DNA from: Datnioides undecimradiatus
Lineage: Eukaryota; Chordata; Actinopteri; Lobotiformes; Datnioididae
DNA: 64,000 nucleotides
Direction of reading: 5' to 3'
Assembly (NCBI GenBank): GCA_008933995.1
Contig: WARS01000009.1
Location: 367,501-431,500, forward strand
Every line of letters begins with the position of its first letter. Within the stretch, counting starts at the first letter, position 1. The position numbers were made by a program, and so were the translations under genes. This document shows positions 49,501 to 60,235 of this stretch, in pieces. The notes under the pieces are model-generated. The model had not been told where the DNA came from. It searched no databases and worked only from the letters and a program-made list of their open reading frames with translations.

Positions 49501-50707
49501 ATTTCTAGGTGCCAAATTTTCCTGAAAAGCAAAATTACTGAAAGTTTCCAATGCATCCACTAAATGGCAACATCGGCTGTTCTCCGGCAGATACTAAGCA
49601 GGAGACACGCGGGCGAAGAGCTCATCTTCTGTGCATCCGTCTCTGTTCACGGTCTGAACACGAACTCAAGACACAAGAGCGGAGTTGGAGTTACGGGGGG
49701 GGACGGTGTCTCTGACTGGGTTGTCTCATTTGTTTCCCTGCAGACGAACGAGACTAAAAGCTAAAAGCCGTCAGACAATAGCTGTCGGGGCGCCTGATTG
49801 CGCCACAGCACGCTCGAACATGATTGGTCAATAATATCAGACAACGAATGGAAACCAGGAAACGCTTCCGATACCGAAATCACTTGCTCACTTCCAGTTT
49901 CTGCATTTGTATACAGATTTCTGTTCAAAGAGAGAAGTTACATCATTATGTCAGAGGGTGACAACACTGCTGACTTGCAGTATTTCCAATAACAAGCCTA
50001 CACGCTGAGAAACTCATATAGCCATCAACTCAGTTAATCACTCTGGATCCAGGATGTTCCAGTGTCGTCGTATTGAGTGAAATAAAGACCCGACCGCATG
50101 TATCCGAGCTAATTAGCTGGGAAGCACTGGTTTAATTTAGAAGTGGTTTGTAGCTGATAATGTTAACAAAGTGCTTCAGAGTGGCGGCACACAATCTCGT
50201 GCGTGCTAACCTTCCAATGGTGAAGGGAAATGAGGCACCAAAATTGAAAATGTCAGTTTCTGTTAAATATATGCGGCAAATTCCTCTGGATCGCGGCAGC
50301 TGGGCTCGGGGCGGATGAAATCCATCACTCTCTGGGTCTGATTGCTTCTTTTCTTTAATTCAGAGCCACATGTTTACGATTTCCTCCCTCAGGATACTGC
50401 TCTGAGACGCGCATTCCCATACAAATGTGGAGGACAATCGCGCGTTGGGCGCATGAGCGCGCACGACGTGGGGCGTACGACGCAAACACATGTATACAAG
50501 GAGCGGCACAGTGAAGAAGAGACGTTAACTCTTTGGCTCCGCGAGTCACAGAGCGGCAGAAACAACAGACGGACTGAATTCAATAAGGAATAAAAGCAAT
50601 GCTGACAGGTAATGCCCTCACTACACTTCACAGCCATTTGTCAATAAAGAAGCAATTACTAAAATGTAGCAGCCATTTGTATGCTGCCTGGGGATATGTT
50701 GGGGAGG

Positions 50708-50709
<2 letters not shown>
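46516..50709. other. Gene-free stretch
   Basis: No supportable gene. An A11 run is at 47240-47250, a G10 run at 48843-48852, and 47920-48200 is AT-rich. 50040-50290 is repeat-free and could be regulatory. The 95-codon frames at 47535-47906 and the 89-codon frame at 48397-48666 have no recognisable domain. Confidence 0.5.
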
Positions 50710-50740
<31 letters not shown>

Positions 50741-50751
50741 TGTGTGTGTGT
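50710..50751. repeat. (TG)n microsatellite
   Basis: A TG run of about 20 units with one C interruption, followed by a G7 run. Confidence 0.95.
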
Positions 50752-50883
50752 TGGGGGGGTGGGGTCTCTGCAGATTTGTTGTGGCTGTCTCCAGAAAACA
50801 CACACAAATGCGCTTTGAGGGAAGCAAACGCGCAGATTTACAAATGCAAAGAAGCGTGCACATTATACTTAAAGCTTTATCAA

Positions 50884-50910
50884 ACACACACACACACACA
50901 CACACACACA
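50884..50910. repeat. (AC)n microsatellite
   Basis: A pure AC run of about 13 units, in the opposite orientation to the TG run 130 bp upstream. Confidence 0.95.
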
Positions 50911-52158
50911 GGGCTTTGTGCTCAGGGCTGGAAATCAGCTTTACAAATGAAGGCAGTACAGATTAATCAATACACGGCGATGCCAATGACCAATCCGTCA
51001 CGCGCTCCAGGGTTCCCGTCTCTCAGCCGCCGCTAACGCTAAGCTAACCTTTCTGTCACAGCTCGCAGGCTAACGCCGAACTGTGCTTCATTTCCATTTC
51101 AACACCGTGCGCATTGCGGTTCATCTCGACCCAAAACGCACAAACGCAAACAGGTTACCCATCGAACAAAGCAATTTCCAGCCAATTACACGAGTCAAAC
51201 AGAAATCAAAACTCATTTGGGCCGACTGGCGCGCGGCGCTGTTATTTACCTGTCGGCGGCACCGTCCTTTCTCCTGTTTTCGTGTAGGTGCTGACAGCCT
51301 GGGTGGGTTTTTTTCCCCACATCATTCTCATTAAACCCAAAACACCGTTCTGCATGAGCAACTTAGGGCAGCAGTTATTTAAGAGGACCAGACTCTGGCG
51401 CAGCTGCCGTCGGAGCTCAAACCGAGGTTTGATTTTTCTCCTTCTCCTCCCTGACGTTGATTTTAACTGAATTTCATTTCGCTCGTATACTCGTTCGGTT
51501 CACGGCTACGTCGCTCGCTGCCTGCAGGAGTGATATGTCCTCGCAAATGGGACAAAACGGCCTAATAAAAGCTGTTGTTGTGACAGGGATGTTGCTCTGC
51601 TGCATCTCCGGACTGTCCCTCAGCAGCTGCTGCTTTCAGGCGTTTTTGAGCTGGAGACCTGAAAACGTTTGATAGTCGCATACTCTGAATATCTGATTCT
51701 CTCAAATCCTTCAATCCTGTTATAGAAAACACGATTTATATACTGGCATATACCAAGAGTCCTCTCCCTCCAGTCCCTGACCAGGTCACCTGACCTTCCC
51801 CTTGCAGCTGCTCACCTGTTTCCAATCTCTCCATACTAACTGGATTTGGCTCCACGAGACTTCCTCACCACCTCCAAAATGAAATTCGGGCTGAAGGGGT
51901 TGAGTTTTGTGGCGGTTTGTGTGTTTCACATAACAACAGGAGCGATCCAAACATCGCGGGAGCGCCGGGAGCGGTGCATCGCTGCACAAGGTCAGTTGTC
52001 TCTCTGCAGACAACTCTCTGGACTTTTTCGGTGAACCTTGCATTTGCAAATGAACCCTGCATGCACACATAAAGATGCACAGCAGCTTCGGTGTTTAGCG
52101 GTTTTGTAGATTTCATTATAAAAAGAAGAAAGAGGGAGTCTCTTGATTGACAGATGCC
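50911..52158. other. Gene-free stretch with one weak candidate exon
   Basis: No gene can be supported with confidence. The only item of note is a plus-strand frame with ATG at 51879: it starts MKFGLKGLSFVAVCVFH, has a hydrophobic stretch like a signal peptide, and reaches an AAG|GTCAGT splice-donor-like site at about 51989. No protein family was recognised. Confidence 0.4.
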
Positions 52159-52444
52159 GTGTGTGTGTGTGTGTTTTGTGTCTGAGTGATGGTGGGGCTT
52201 GCCGTCTGTGTGTGTGTGTGTACTGATTGATGCTTCATTGACAGTGTTCATGGGGGCTCTCTGGCTGATTGGACGCAAACACAACACACAACACACAAAC
52301 ACACACACACACGCTCGTGCTTACAACGGTGTCCATGGGGGTTCTCTGGATGATTAGAGACGTAGACAACCTCCACTGATTGCTCCTTTTGATGATTACC
52401 CCCCTGACATGCCTTCTGCACACACACACACACACACACACACA
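52159..52444. repeat. TG/CA cluster with a duplicated unique segment
   Basis: GT runs at 52159-52174 and 52206-52221, CA runs at about 52281-52311 and 52419-52444. Between them a segment is present twice: GTGTTCATGGGGGCTCTCTGG at 52243 and GTGTCCATGGGGGTTCTCTGG at 52330, each followed by a GATTGGACG/GATTAGAGACG string. The copies are 87 bp apart in the same orientation, so a local duplication is likely. Confidence 0.7.
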
Positions 52445-52710
52445 AATAGGTAAACATTAAAGCTACAGTATGTGCTCGTAAAAGTTTCCTCTTGCATGTT
52501 GCGCAGAGTTTTTCCGCTCTATTAGGCGTCGATGATCGTTTTACATAAGTGGTGGAACAAGGAGTTGCTTTTTAGTCCCCCAGGAAGTTTGCACCACCCA
52601 TCACCGTCCTTTCTTATTCTCATGCATGCTAAATAATCAAATCCATTTTATTGATAAAGCCCCAAATATGTATCACACAAAAGCAGCTTCAAGGGGTTTT
52701 TAGTCATCGC

Positions 52711-52732
52711 ACACACACACACACACACACAC
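52711..52732. repeat. (AC)n microsatellite
   Basis: A pure AC run of 11 units. Another shorter one is at 52855-52872. Confidence 0.9.
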
Positions 52733-52872
52733 CAAAACATATGCTACTTTAAAGAACACAGAGCTACTTGGCTGCGTGCCCCAGTCCACCAGCCACCATG
52801 TCACAGGACATTAGCTACATGAACATGACATCTTACAGGTACATGACATCAGCTCACACACACACACACACA

Positions 52873-53454
52873 GTGTACGCATTTGCAAACGCACAAACAC
52901 ACACAATGTCCCGGAGACAAATGCCTCGTCCCGGCTAGTAAAGAGTTGCCAGGTTATGAGGCCCGATAAACATGTCAGACTCACCAGATGGTGGAATAAA
53001 ACAGTTTTTACGGCCGCTTTGTTAGTGTGTGTTGACATGTTTACTTCTCGGGGAGTTTGCAGGTGTGTGTTTATCACGGGCTGTTTCACGGAAACCCAAA
53101 GTTTTGCTCAGGTGTCCGCTGTGCATGCAGGCGTGAAGATATACGCCGTCTGACCTCCGGCTACTTAAAAGTACTCGGGAAGTTTAGTCTGTGTTTGGAT
53201 CGTACCATTTACTCCACAGCAGCTGCTGAAGCGGAAGCCGCTTTTCACATGTCACCTATTGTGTTTAAGACCTTAATGCATGTATAAGAGGTGCTTTTGT
53301 TCAAGTGAGCTCACTCAGACAAATCCCAATCGGTCGTGCTGATGTGAGTCTGGTAAGCTTGGACGTTGAGCTCTGTTCGCCGTCATTTGTGAAGTAAGAG
53401 TCGGGAGCTGTGGGCGTTCGTTAACCACGCTAAAGCAACTCTGAAATTAGTCCG
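52873..53454. other. Gene-free stretch, unique
   Basis: No gene or recognised repeat. Frames are under 77 codons on the plus strand and 92 on the minus strand, without domains. Confidence 0.5.
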
Positions 53455-54005
53455 TCACTGGGGCAGGAGGAGAGAGGATGGAAGTGGAGTGATGGTGAGG
53501 GAGAAGGAGGTGTAAAATGAAAGTAGATGGGGAAAGATGGAGGGAAGGGAGGAGACGGGGAGGGGAGATGAGTGAGGGAAACAGCGGCGGCGAGATGGAG
53601 GGAGAAAATGAGCTGATTCGCCTCCAATCTGTCTTCCTGACTAATAGAGATATAAGTCTGACTCCATGAGAGAAGAGGAGCGGGAGAGCGAAGGGGAGAA
53701 AAGACGGGGTGAGAAAAGGGAGGAAGGGATCGAAGGGAAAAGTGAATATGAGGAGGAAAGGGAGGCGGGGAAGGAGAGGAAGAGGAAGAGGGAACGCGGC
53801 GATAATTGGAAGTCAGTGTGACACTTTGACAAATCCACCCTCTCTAATCAGACACACACCTGCAGGAGGAGGAGAGAGGGATGAGAGACAGGAAGAGGGA
53901 CGGAGGGAGAAACACAGCCTGGAGACGTGAAAGGAGGAGGAGGAAGCCGGGGGGGGGGGGGGGTGAATTGATGAAAACATGAGGATGATGAGGGGAAGAG
54001 GAGGT
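53455..54005. repeat. Long purine-rich tract
   Basis: About 550 bp in which the plus strand is overwhelmingly A and G (GGAGGGAAGGG, GAGGAGGAAGCC), broken by a short unique part at 53620-53670 and 53800-53860. It includes a G15 run at 53949-53963. Long mirror-like purine tracts can form triplex DNA; that is general knowledge and not shown here. Confidence 0.8.
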
Positions 54006-54179
54006 AATAAACAGCTTTCAGTCGCTAACAAATGAGTCGCAGGCTGCAATGAGATTAAATCTAACTGATTGACTGAGTACATCAGCGGGAGTACAAACTG
54101 TCCCATTGATTTTGCCCTAATCAATATCCCTGAAAGACAAGGGATGAACAGCCTGCGCTATGTTCCCTTTACACGAAAC

Positions 54180-54500
54180 AAGCCCTTAATTCACCTAAAG
54201 TAATACATTTGTAATTCATTTAAGTGATAAACGTCTCATTTTGGTTAATTTCGCCGCGCCGACAGAACCGACAGGCCCTCGTTAAGCGGCATCATTTTAA
54301 TTAGAATCCGGTCTAATTTTATTGTGGCGTTTTGGGCGAACGAGGACGCGCTCGCGCGAACGGCCTCGGTGAACGTCAGCACGATGGGTGATAAAACGCG
54401 GTGGAAGTGATCTCTTCAAGGGACTTTGATTAAATATGAATACTCCAGCAAAGACTTGGAGAGCATATAAAGGCTTCTGCAGTCATCCGGTTGGCGGGCA
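54180..54500. promoter_or_regulatory. Possible conserved regulatory block
   Basis: Repeat-free sequence with TTAATTCACC, TTTGTAATTCATTTAAGTG, TTTTGGTTAATTTCG and ATTTTAATTAGAATCC alternating with GC-rich, CpG-bearing DNA (54335-54370). A CATATAAAGGC string at 54466-54476 resembles a TATA box. No open frame follows. The composition is that of vertebrate enhancers; function is inference. Confidence 0.25.
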
Positions 54501-54767
54501 GACACATGACAACCGACACCAGTGATGTGACATAAAGACTTGTTGTGCAATTAAGACCTTTCATAATGTGAAATCGTCATGGAAACTGCATAACGCATTA
54601 AAATTAAAACTAAAAATCAGAAGAACTGTGAAGTCTGCCGGGGATAATCAGGAAACAATCAAAACAATGTGGGCAGAGTGAAGCGAATTCAAACATCCAG
54701 TTTGAGAAATGTAGTGGGACCTTTTAGTAGAAATGCAATATAATACTCTGGTGCCTCTCCTGGGGTT

Positions 54768-55860
54768 TAGATTTAGATATCCTTTATTAGTCCCACCCCG
54801 GGGAAACTTCAGTGCCACAGCAGCAGGAGAAGCCAGAAGAACAGTTCACACCAGAAATATATTCTAAATATATATAAAATTATATATATATAGAATATAA
54901 AAAAATAATTTAAAAATATATCAGTGGAAGAGAAATATACACAACAGACACAAAATATATACAACAGACAATAAATATACACAACAGACAATAAATATAT
55001 ACAACAGACAATAAATATACACAACAGACAATAAATATATAACAACAGACAATAAATATATACAACAGACAGACAATAGAGGGTGAAAAATACATATGTA
55101 TAAATACCAGTCAAACAAATATTTGTGTTTACAGTATATGTTATTGCACATGTTGATATAGTTATTGCACGTATATCTGCAGATGCATGTGGTGAGTGTC
55201 TACTGAGAGCAGGCTTGATTGAACAGTCTGACTGCAGCAGGAAGGAAGGACCTGCAGTACCTCTCCTTCAGGCACCGCGGATGGATCAGTCGCTGAAGGA
55301 GCTCTCCAGTGATGCTACAGTGGCGTGTACGGGGTGTGAGGTGTTGTTCATGTGGGCCGACAGCGTCACCATCATCCTCCTGTCTCCCACCACCTCCACT
55401 GGATCTAGGGGACACCCCAGGACAGAGCTGACCCTCCTGACCAGCTTATTCAGCCTGTTCCTGTCTGCAGCTGTGATGCTGCTGCTCCAGCAGACTAGTC
55501 CGTAAAAGAGCAGTGCTCCCTGCACCCCAAAAGACCTCAGTCTCTGCAGCAGATGAAGTCTGCTCTGGCCTTTCTTAAACAGAGCATTTACATGGTTTGA
55601 CCAGTCCAGTTCATTACAGTCCACAGTCTCAATGTCCGTTCCCTGGATGTTCACCGGTGTGTGAGGAGTGGTTCTGTGCCTGCAGAGATCCACCACCAGC
55701 TCCTTGGTTTTCCCCGTGTTGATCAGGACGTGGTTTCGCTGGCACCAGTCCACAAAGTCCTTGTTGAGTTCTCTGTACTCCCTGTCGTCCCATCTGTGAT
55801 GAGGCCGACAACTGCGGAGTCATCAGAGAACTTCTGCAGGTGACAGTTGACAGGGTCTGC
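54768..55860 (-). pseudogene. 5'-truncated LINE, reverse transcriptase end and 3' region
   Basis: Read on the minus strand. A frame at about 55860-55790 contains QKFSDDSA; FSDD (55819-55830) is the position of the catalytic [YF]xDD motif of reverse transcriptase. After a frameshift the frame from 55753 reads MDWCQRNHVLINTGKTKELVV, LDWSNHVNALFKKGQSRLH, LLQRLRSFG and CWSSSI, and a last piece gives CLKERYCRSFLPAAVRLFNQA. These are the conserved blocks of CR1/L2/Rex1-type fish LINEs. The 3' region holds a 20-bp tandem array and ends with TGAAGTTTCCCCGGGGTGGGACTAATAAAGGATATC (complement of 54779-54813), a 3' end I recognise from this kind of element. Missing N-terminal part, frameshifts and an internal deletion make it dead. 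Confidence 0.85.
54941..55078. repeat. 20-bp tandem array, about 7 units
   Basis: The decamer ACAACAGACA recurs at 54941, 54961, 54981, 55001, 55021, 55042 and 55062, alternating with ATAAATATAC or ATAAATATAT. The period is exactly 20 bp for five units and 21-20 for the last two. It lies in the 3' region of the LINE. The Ile/Tyr/Cys/Leu frames on the minus strand come from it. Confidence 0.95.
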
Positions 55861-55964
55861 CGTGTTGGAAGTGGCCTTCACACAACCACTGCAGGTCCTG
55901 CTTCCACGCTCGGAGGAGAAGAGCGATGGGGGTGGTTGCAGTCTGCAGCCTCACTGCTACATGC

Positions 55965-56150
55965 CACTCAATGGCTGGCTTGGTGGGTAGCACCTTGCCT
56001 CGTCCCTTCTGTGTTGAGTTTGCATGTTCTCTCCATGTCTGTGGGTACCCTGGCTTCCTCCCTCCACCCAAAAACATGCATCATAAGTGAACTGGGAACT
56101 CTAAACTGACTGTAGGAGTCATTGTCTTTCTATATGAGTCAGACTCGATT
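55965..56150 (+). repeat. Dispersed repeat with probable tRNA-related head
   Basis: GGTGGGTAGCACCTTGCCTCG, then GTGTTGAGTTTGCATGTTCTCTCCATGTCTGTGGGTACCCTGGCTTCCTCC and ACCCAAAAACATGCATCATAAG. This is a diverged copy of a repeat very frequent in teleosts (GTTAGCACTGTCGCCTCACAGC ... TTTGCATGTTCTCCCTGTGTCTGCGTGGGT ... CAAAGACATGCA). The head has lost its B-box. It abuts the truncated 5' side of the LINE on the opposite strand. Confidence 0.65.
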
Positions 56151-56159
56151 ATGATTTAT

Positions 56160-56605
56160 TTTACAAAATGATTAAACCATGATTAAAGAGATATTTAAGG
56201 TTTTCATAAAGAGTCTAATCTCATTAAATCTGCTGCAGAAGATGAACCTGGCACTGGCACCACCACCTAAATCTATATTTGCACTTAAATACGTCCAAAG
56301 TTGCCACCGACGACAAATTTAATGATACAACATAGAAAAAACTGTTTTTTTATTAATTAGCCAATGAATTTCCTGTAATGGTTCAACAAAATAGTTTGAG
56401 TCACCAGTTGAAAATGTTAATATCATGTTTTTTAATGAATGCTGTGACAACAAGGCAGGAGTTTAGTCCTTTTGTCTGCAGCTTGTTTCTGTGTATTAGT
56501 TACGGCGCTGCACAGGTAAAAGAGCTTCACACCCAGGTGTTAGACCCGACGCCAGCAGGTGTCCCCGCTCATTTCGCTTCATTAGGTCCCCTCTTTGGGA
56601 TGTGG

Positions 56606-56607
<2 letters not shown>
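56160..56607. other. Gene-free stretch
   Basis: No gene or repeat recognised. AT-rich to 56400, normal afterwards. Confidence 0.5.

Positions 56608-56637
<30 letters not shown>
56608..56637. repeat. (GT)n microsatellite
   Basis: A pure GT run of about 15 units. Confidence 0.95.
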
Positions 56638-56638
<1 letters not shown>

Positions 56639-56758
56639 GATTGTTATCAGCATAGCCAGCAGAGCTTTTCCCACCTTCGGTCTGAGCAGAGGTCCAATCA
56701 GCCACAAACACAAACACCAGGTCCTTCATTTTACGATGATGCTCCACTGTTAAATATT

Positions 56759-56822
56759 AAAAAAAACAAAAAACAAACAACAACAAAAAAAAATCTATTT
56801 TATTTATTTATTTTTATCTTAT
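56759..56822. repeat. A-rich then T-rich low-complexity tract
   Basis: AAAAAACAAAAAACAAACAACAACAAAAAAAAA followed by TATTTTATTTATTTATTTTTATC. It could be an old retroposon tail but no body is recognisable. Confidence 0.6.
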
Positions 56823-56907
56823 CAACTTGATTTTTTTTACAGCGGTTCGCTCTACAACACCTCAATGCCCCACCACGCTGCCGCAGCAGATAAAAGGGCA
56901 TTTATGT

Positions 56908-56931
56908 ACACACACACACACACACACACAC
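56908..56931. repeat. (AC)n microsatellite
   Basis: A pure AC run of 12 units, then a CC interruption and a shorter run to 56940. Confidence 0.95.
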
Positions 56932-56944
56932 CACACACACCTAT

Positions 56945-58074
56945 TGAGTTATCGAGCACAAGCAAACCCACTGACACAGGCTGCACCTTTATCAATGCTG
57001 ACTCAGCAAATTCAGGTTTTTGTCTTTTTGTCGACCCTGCGCCGGGAAATCGATGGCTCCCGGTCGCACAAAGCCGCGATCAGAGGTGGTCAATGAGGGC
57101 GCCGTTCAGCCCGTCACGCGCAGGTGTGTCCGTCACATCCTCTCATCAAAACCCCCCGTCGCGTGGCAGGTTTGCAGCGTCTGGAGCTGAAATCCCACAC
57201 TTGACCTCTTCTGAGTGGGTCAGACATTCAAATACAGTGCATTTACACTGATTTACATGTGTTTGAAATTAAGTATATAATGCATTACCTGCATTAAAGC
57301 TGATTTATGCTATAAAAACAGGTTTTTTTAATGATTTTGCTGCCTAACTTAGTTTACACAAAACCAAATCGCACCTGTTTACTTAACTCAAAGTGTGATT
57401 TTTTCCTAGTTGTGTTGTCCAAATCTAACCAAACTGTAAACGTTTCAGGCTGCAGGGTCACCACGTAGTCTCCAACATTAGAGTCTGTGGGCCCACCGTG
57501 CACATTGGAATAAAAAGGGTTGCAGGCTGCTGACCAGGCATCCATATGCAGTGAGCGTAATGTGAGAATGTGCAGGAGTTTGGCATCTGTCCTCGGCAAA
57601 TGTCAGTCTGAGTGTAACTTTGCTCTGGGCTGTGAATTGTTGTCTTTAGTGATAGAAATAATGAGCTAAAAGGATCTAAAAAGCCGATGCCAAGTGTGTG
57701 TTTTGTTTCGGTGAGTTTAAAAAGGTGCACCTCTTGACGTTTCAATATAACTCATCTTTACTTTTACGTTTCCATTTCTTCCTGTCATCATATTGTCCTT
57801 CCGGCCCGCTGCAAGTGGCCAAGCGTGGCACTTCTCCCTCTCATCTCTCCCTTCTCTCCTTCCTCCGCTCATCACCTCGCTCCACACTTTCACCTCGCCT
57901 TGGCCCCTTTCCTCTTTCATCGCGGTCAGAGAGGGAGGGATGTTTGGAGGGATGATTAGAAAAAGAGGAAAGTTTCGGGTCTGGTGGCAAAGTTCACCTC
58001 TGTTTCTCTCTCCCAGCAGCAAGGGCTAATGGATTAGTTCAATGTGCTGATTTCTGCAGAAAACCACAAGAAAG
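56945..58074. other. Gene-free stretch
   Basis: No supportable gene. A polypyrimidine tract is at 57825-57925. Frames up to 128 codons over 56865-57251 begin inside the CA run and show no domain afterwards. Confidence 0.5.
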
Positions 58075-58113
58075 TGTGTGTGCGCGTGTGTGTGTGTGTG
58101 TGTGTGTGTGTGT
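58075..58113. repeat. (GT)n microsatellite
   Basis: A GT run with one CGCG interruption, about 19 units. Confidence 0.95.
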
Positions 58114-58246
58114 TGAGTGCAAAGCATAGAGACATCCCTGCGTTTTCTTTTCTTGCATGAGTACATCACTTGTTGAAGCTGTGGCCTTTTTATCCAGCGT
58201 ATATGCGTGTGTGTTTGTCGTTCAGCAACGTCGACAGGCCATCTTG

Positions 58247-58248
<2 letters not shown>

Positions 58249-58295
<47 letters not shown>
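58249..58295. repeat. (GT)n microsatellite
   Basis: A pure GT run of about 23 units, one of the longest uninterrupted runs in the window. Confidence 0.95.
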
Positions 58296-58296
<1 letters not shown>

Positions 58297-58297
<1 letters not shown>

Positions 58298-59845
58298 ATC
58301 TAGATATAGCTCCATTAAGGAGGCAACACTTTTCTACTTTGTTCTATTATGGCAGAAACACACATCAGCGTTTAATAATACATACCCAGCAGCCGCCACC
58401 TCTCTCATTCTTTCCCACAGAAGCAACAGATGACAAGACGCTGTCGTGCCGCTCAGAGGAAACTGCTGACGCTTCAGATCAGCAGATGGACCAAAAGGGG
58501 CTTTTTGTCCTGATTTAAAAGCAGGTTTCCCTCTTCGTTCTCTCCATATCGCTCCACTTTCTTTAAAATACGCAACCAAATGGGTCACGGTGGACCCGGG
58601 GTCCTGCTCTTTGAGCCATTAAGTCACTCTACCACACACGTTACCGGCAACGGTGCAGTTTAAATTTAGCTTGACGCGTTTTTGCCGAGTTCACGGCGAC
58701 ATTTTCAAGTCATGGGAAAATCACCATAGAACTTTATTTGAATTAGGTTTTATGTATTTTTTTTATTTTTAAGTCACAAAATCTCATGTTCAGCTTTGCA
58801 GAAAATGCAACGCCACCTTAAAAAGACTTGATTTTTAGTTTCTAACAAACTACAAACTGCTTCTAATGAGCTGTGGAGACGTGGTTACACCATCGAGCCC
58901 TTCTTTCTTTCACTTTAGGTACATTTTCCAGTTCCTCAGGACAGTCAAGTCCTTTAAAGTGATAAAGTAATTTCCTGCATTTTCCTAGGACGCCTCATGT
59001 AATGTCATGTTAATGTTTGTTCTTCACAAAGTGAAGGATGAAGATGTGAAGAAACCATTTTTCCTGCTCTAATCAACAATAAAATAAAGTGCGTTCACGT
59101 GTTGATTTTGTTGGATATTTCCAATAATTGCTAAAAAGTCCTTTATTGTCATTTTCATCCCTCATGGTTCTGGTCTGCGCCACTTCACGCTCTTGATCCT
59201 CACAGCGCTCCGTCAAGATCTTCGGCTACTGGAGAAACTCCAACCAGACACACTCCAACACAAATTTAGACAGTTGCACGTGCATGAACGTCCCAAAACT
59301 CTTAATCCCACCTCAGCTCGTCAAAACAAAGTATAAATGTATCTCCATTAACATCAAGGATCTGTTTGTAGCTCATCAGCGTCGGGTCTTTGTCGTGGCA
59401 CAAACACTTTGCTTTGAATGGCGGATGGCCCCACGTGGACCGGAGATGCCGCCGTGCCACACATGCTTCCTCCAGCTGAAGGTCCATATTAGTAGAGAAA
59501 CCAAAGACGGAGATATGATAAGTGAAGGACGCAATGCAAAATAATCACGAAGAGCCAGTTCAGTAGCTTAAAACCTGAGACAACAAAGCTCAGGGTCACA
59601 GATGCAGCAGATCTTCTGTCTAGTGTCTTCAGTGACAAGTTATTTTAAGACACCTGTTCAACTCCATCAAGCAGGAGCGTTTTAGTATCCATGGATTCAT
59701 GAATGCACCCGGTCAGATGATGTATACTTGCAAGCTCAAACGCATCTTGAGCCAAAACACGACATATAAATTCCAGGTACTTAGAGAGGACAGGCATAAT
59801 TTCCCCCTGTAATGGACAGATAACTTTTTGCATTCACTGCTCCGA
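58297..59845. other. Gene-free stretch, unique
   Basis: No gene or recognised repeat. 58735-58790 and 59030-59160 are AT-rich. Frames are under 87 codons. Confidence 0.5.
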
Positions 59846-59849
59846 GAGG

Positions 59850-60235
59850 GGACGGACATCTATATTTCATCCCACAGCGGTGCACAGCTGAGACACTCAG
59901 TGGAAAGAGAGAGAGGGAGGGTGGGGGACACGCATTCATATTTCATCAGAGAGAGACACTTGGCTAAAACAACCGGTAAGTGGTAAAAAGAATGGGACGG
60001 GAAGAGAAAGGACATGCATTCATATTTCATCACACAGATACTCATAGTTAATAAAACAGGAAAACAACAGAGGGAGGGGACACGCGGCTGCTAACTGACG
60101 ACTCTTGGGATCGTCAGTAAATAGGCATGAGGGACACTTTTAGAGAGGGACGAGGAGTGAAAGGGAGCGAGGCGTGCATCCATATTTCATCAGAGAGAGG
60201 TGACTGAAATGGCCGATAACAGGTGGGTATCAATA
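59850..60235. repeat. Decayed ~80-bp minisatellite, about 5 units
   Basis: The anchor (C)ATATTTCATC occurs at 59860, 59937, 60021 and 60181, with spacings of 77, 84 and 160 bp. Three copies are preceded by GACACGCATT, GACATGCATT or GCGTGCATC and followed by AGAGAGAG or ACACAGATA. A unit with the flank GGGAGGGGACACGCGGCTGC but without the anchor sits at about 60072-60090, where the missing one would be expected. The spacer also repeats (GGCTAAAACAACCGGTAAGTGG versus GACTGAAATGGCCGATAACAGG). Confidence 0.75.

Noticed and set aside
54809-55114. 101-codon hydrophobic Ile/Tyr/Cys/Leu minus frame resembling a membrane protein
   Set aside because: It is the translation of the 20-bp tandem array in the LINE 3' region.
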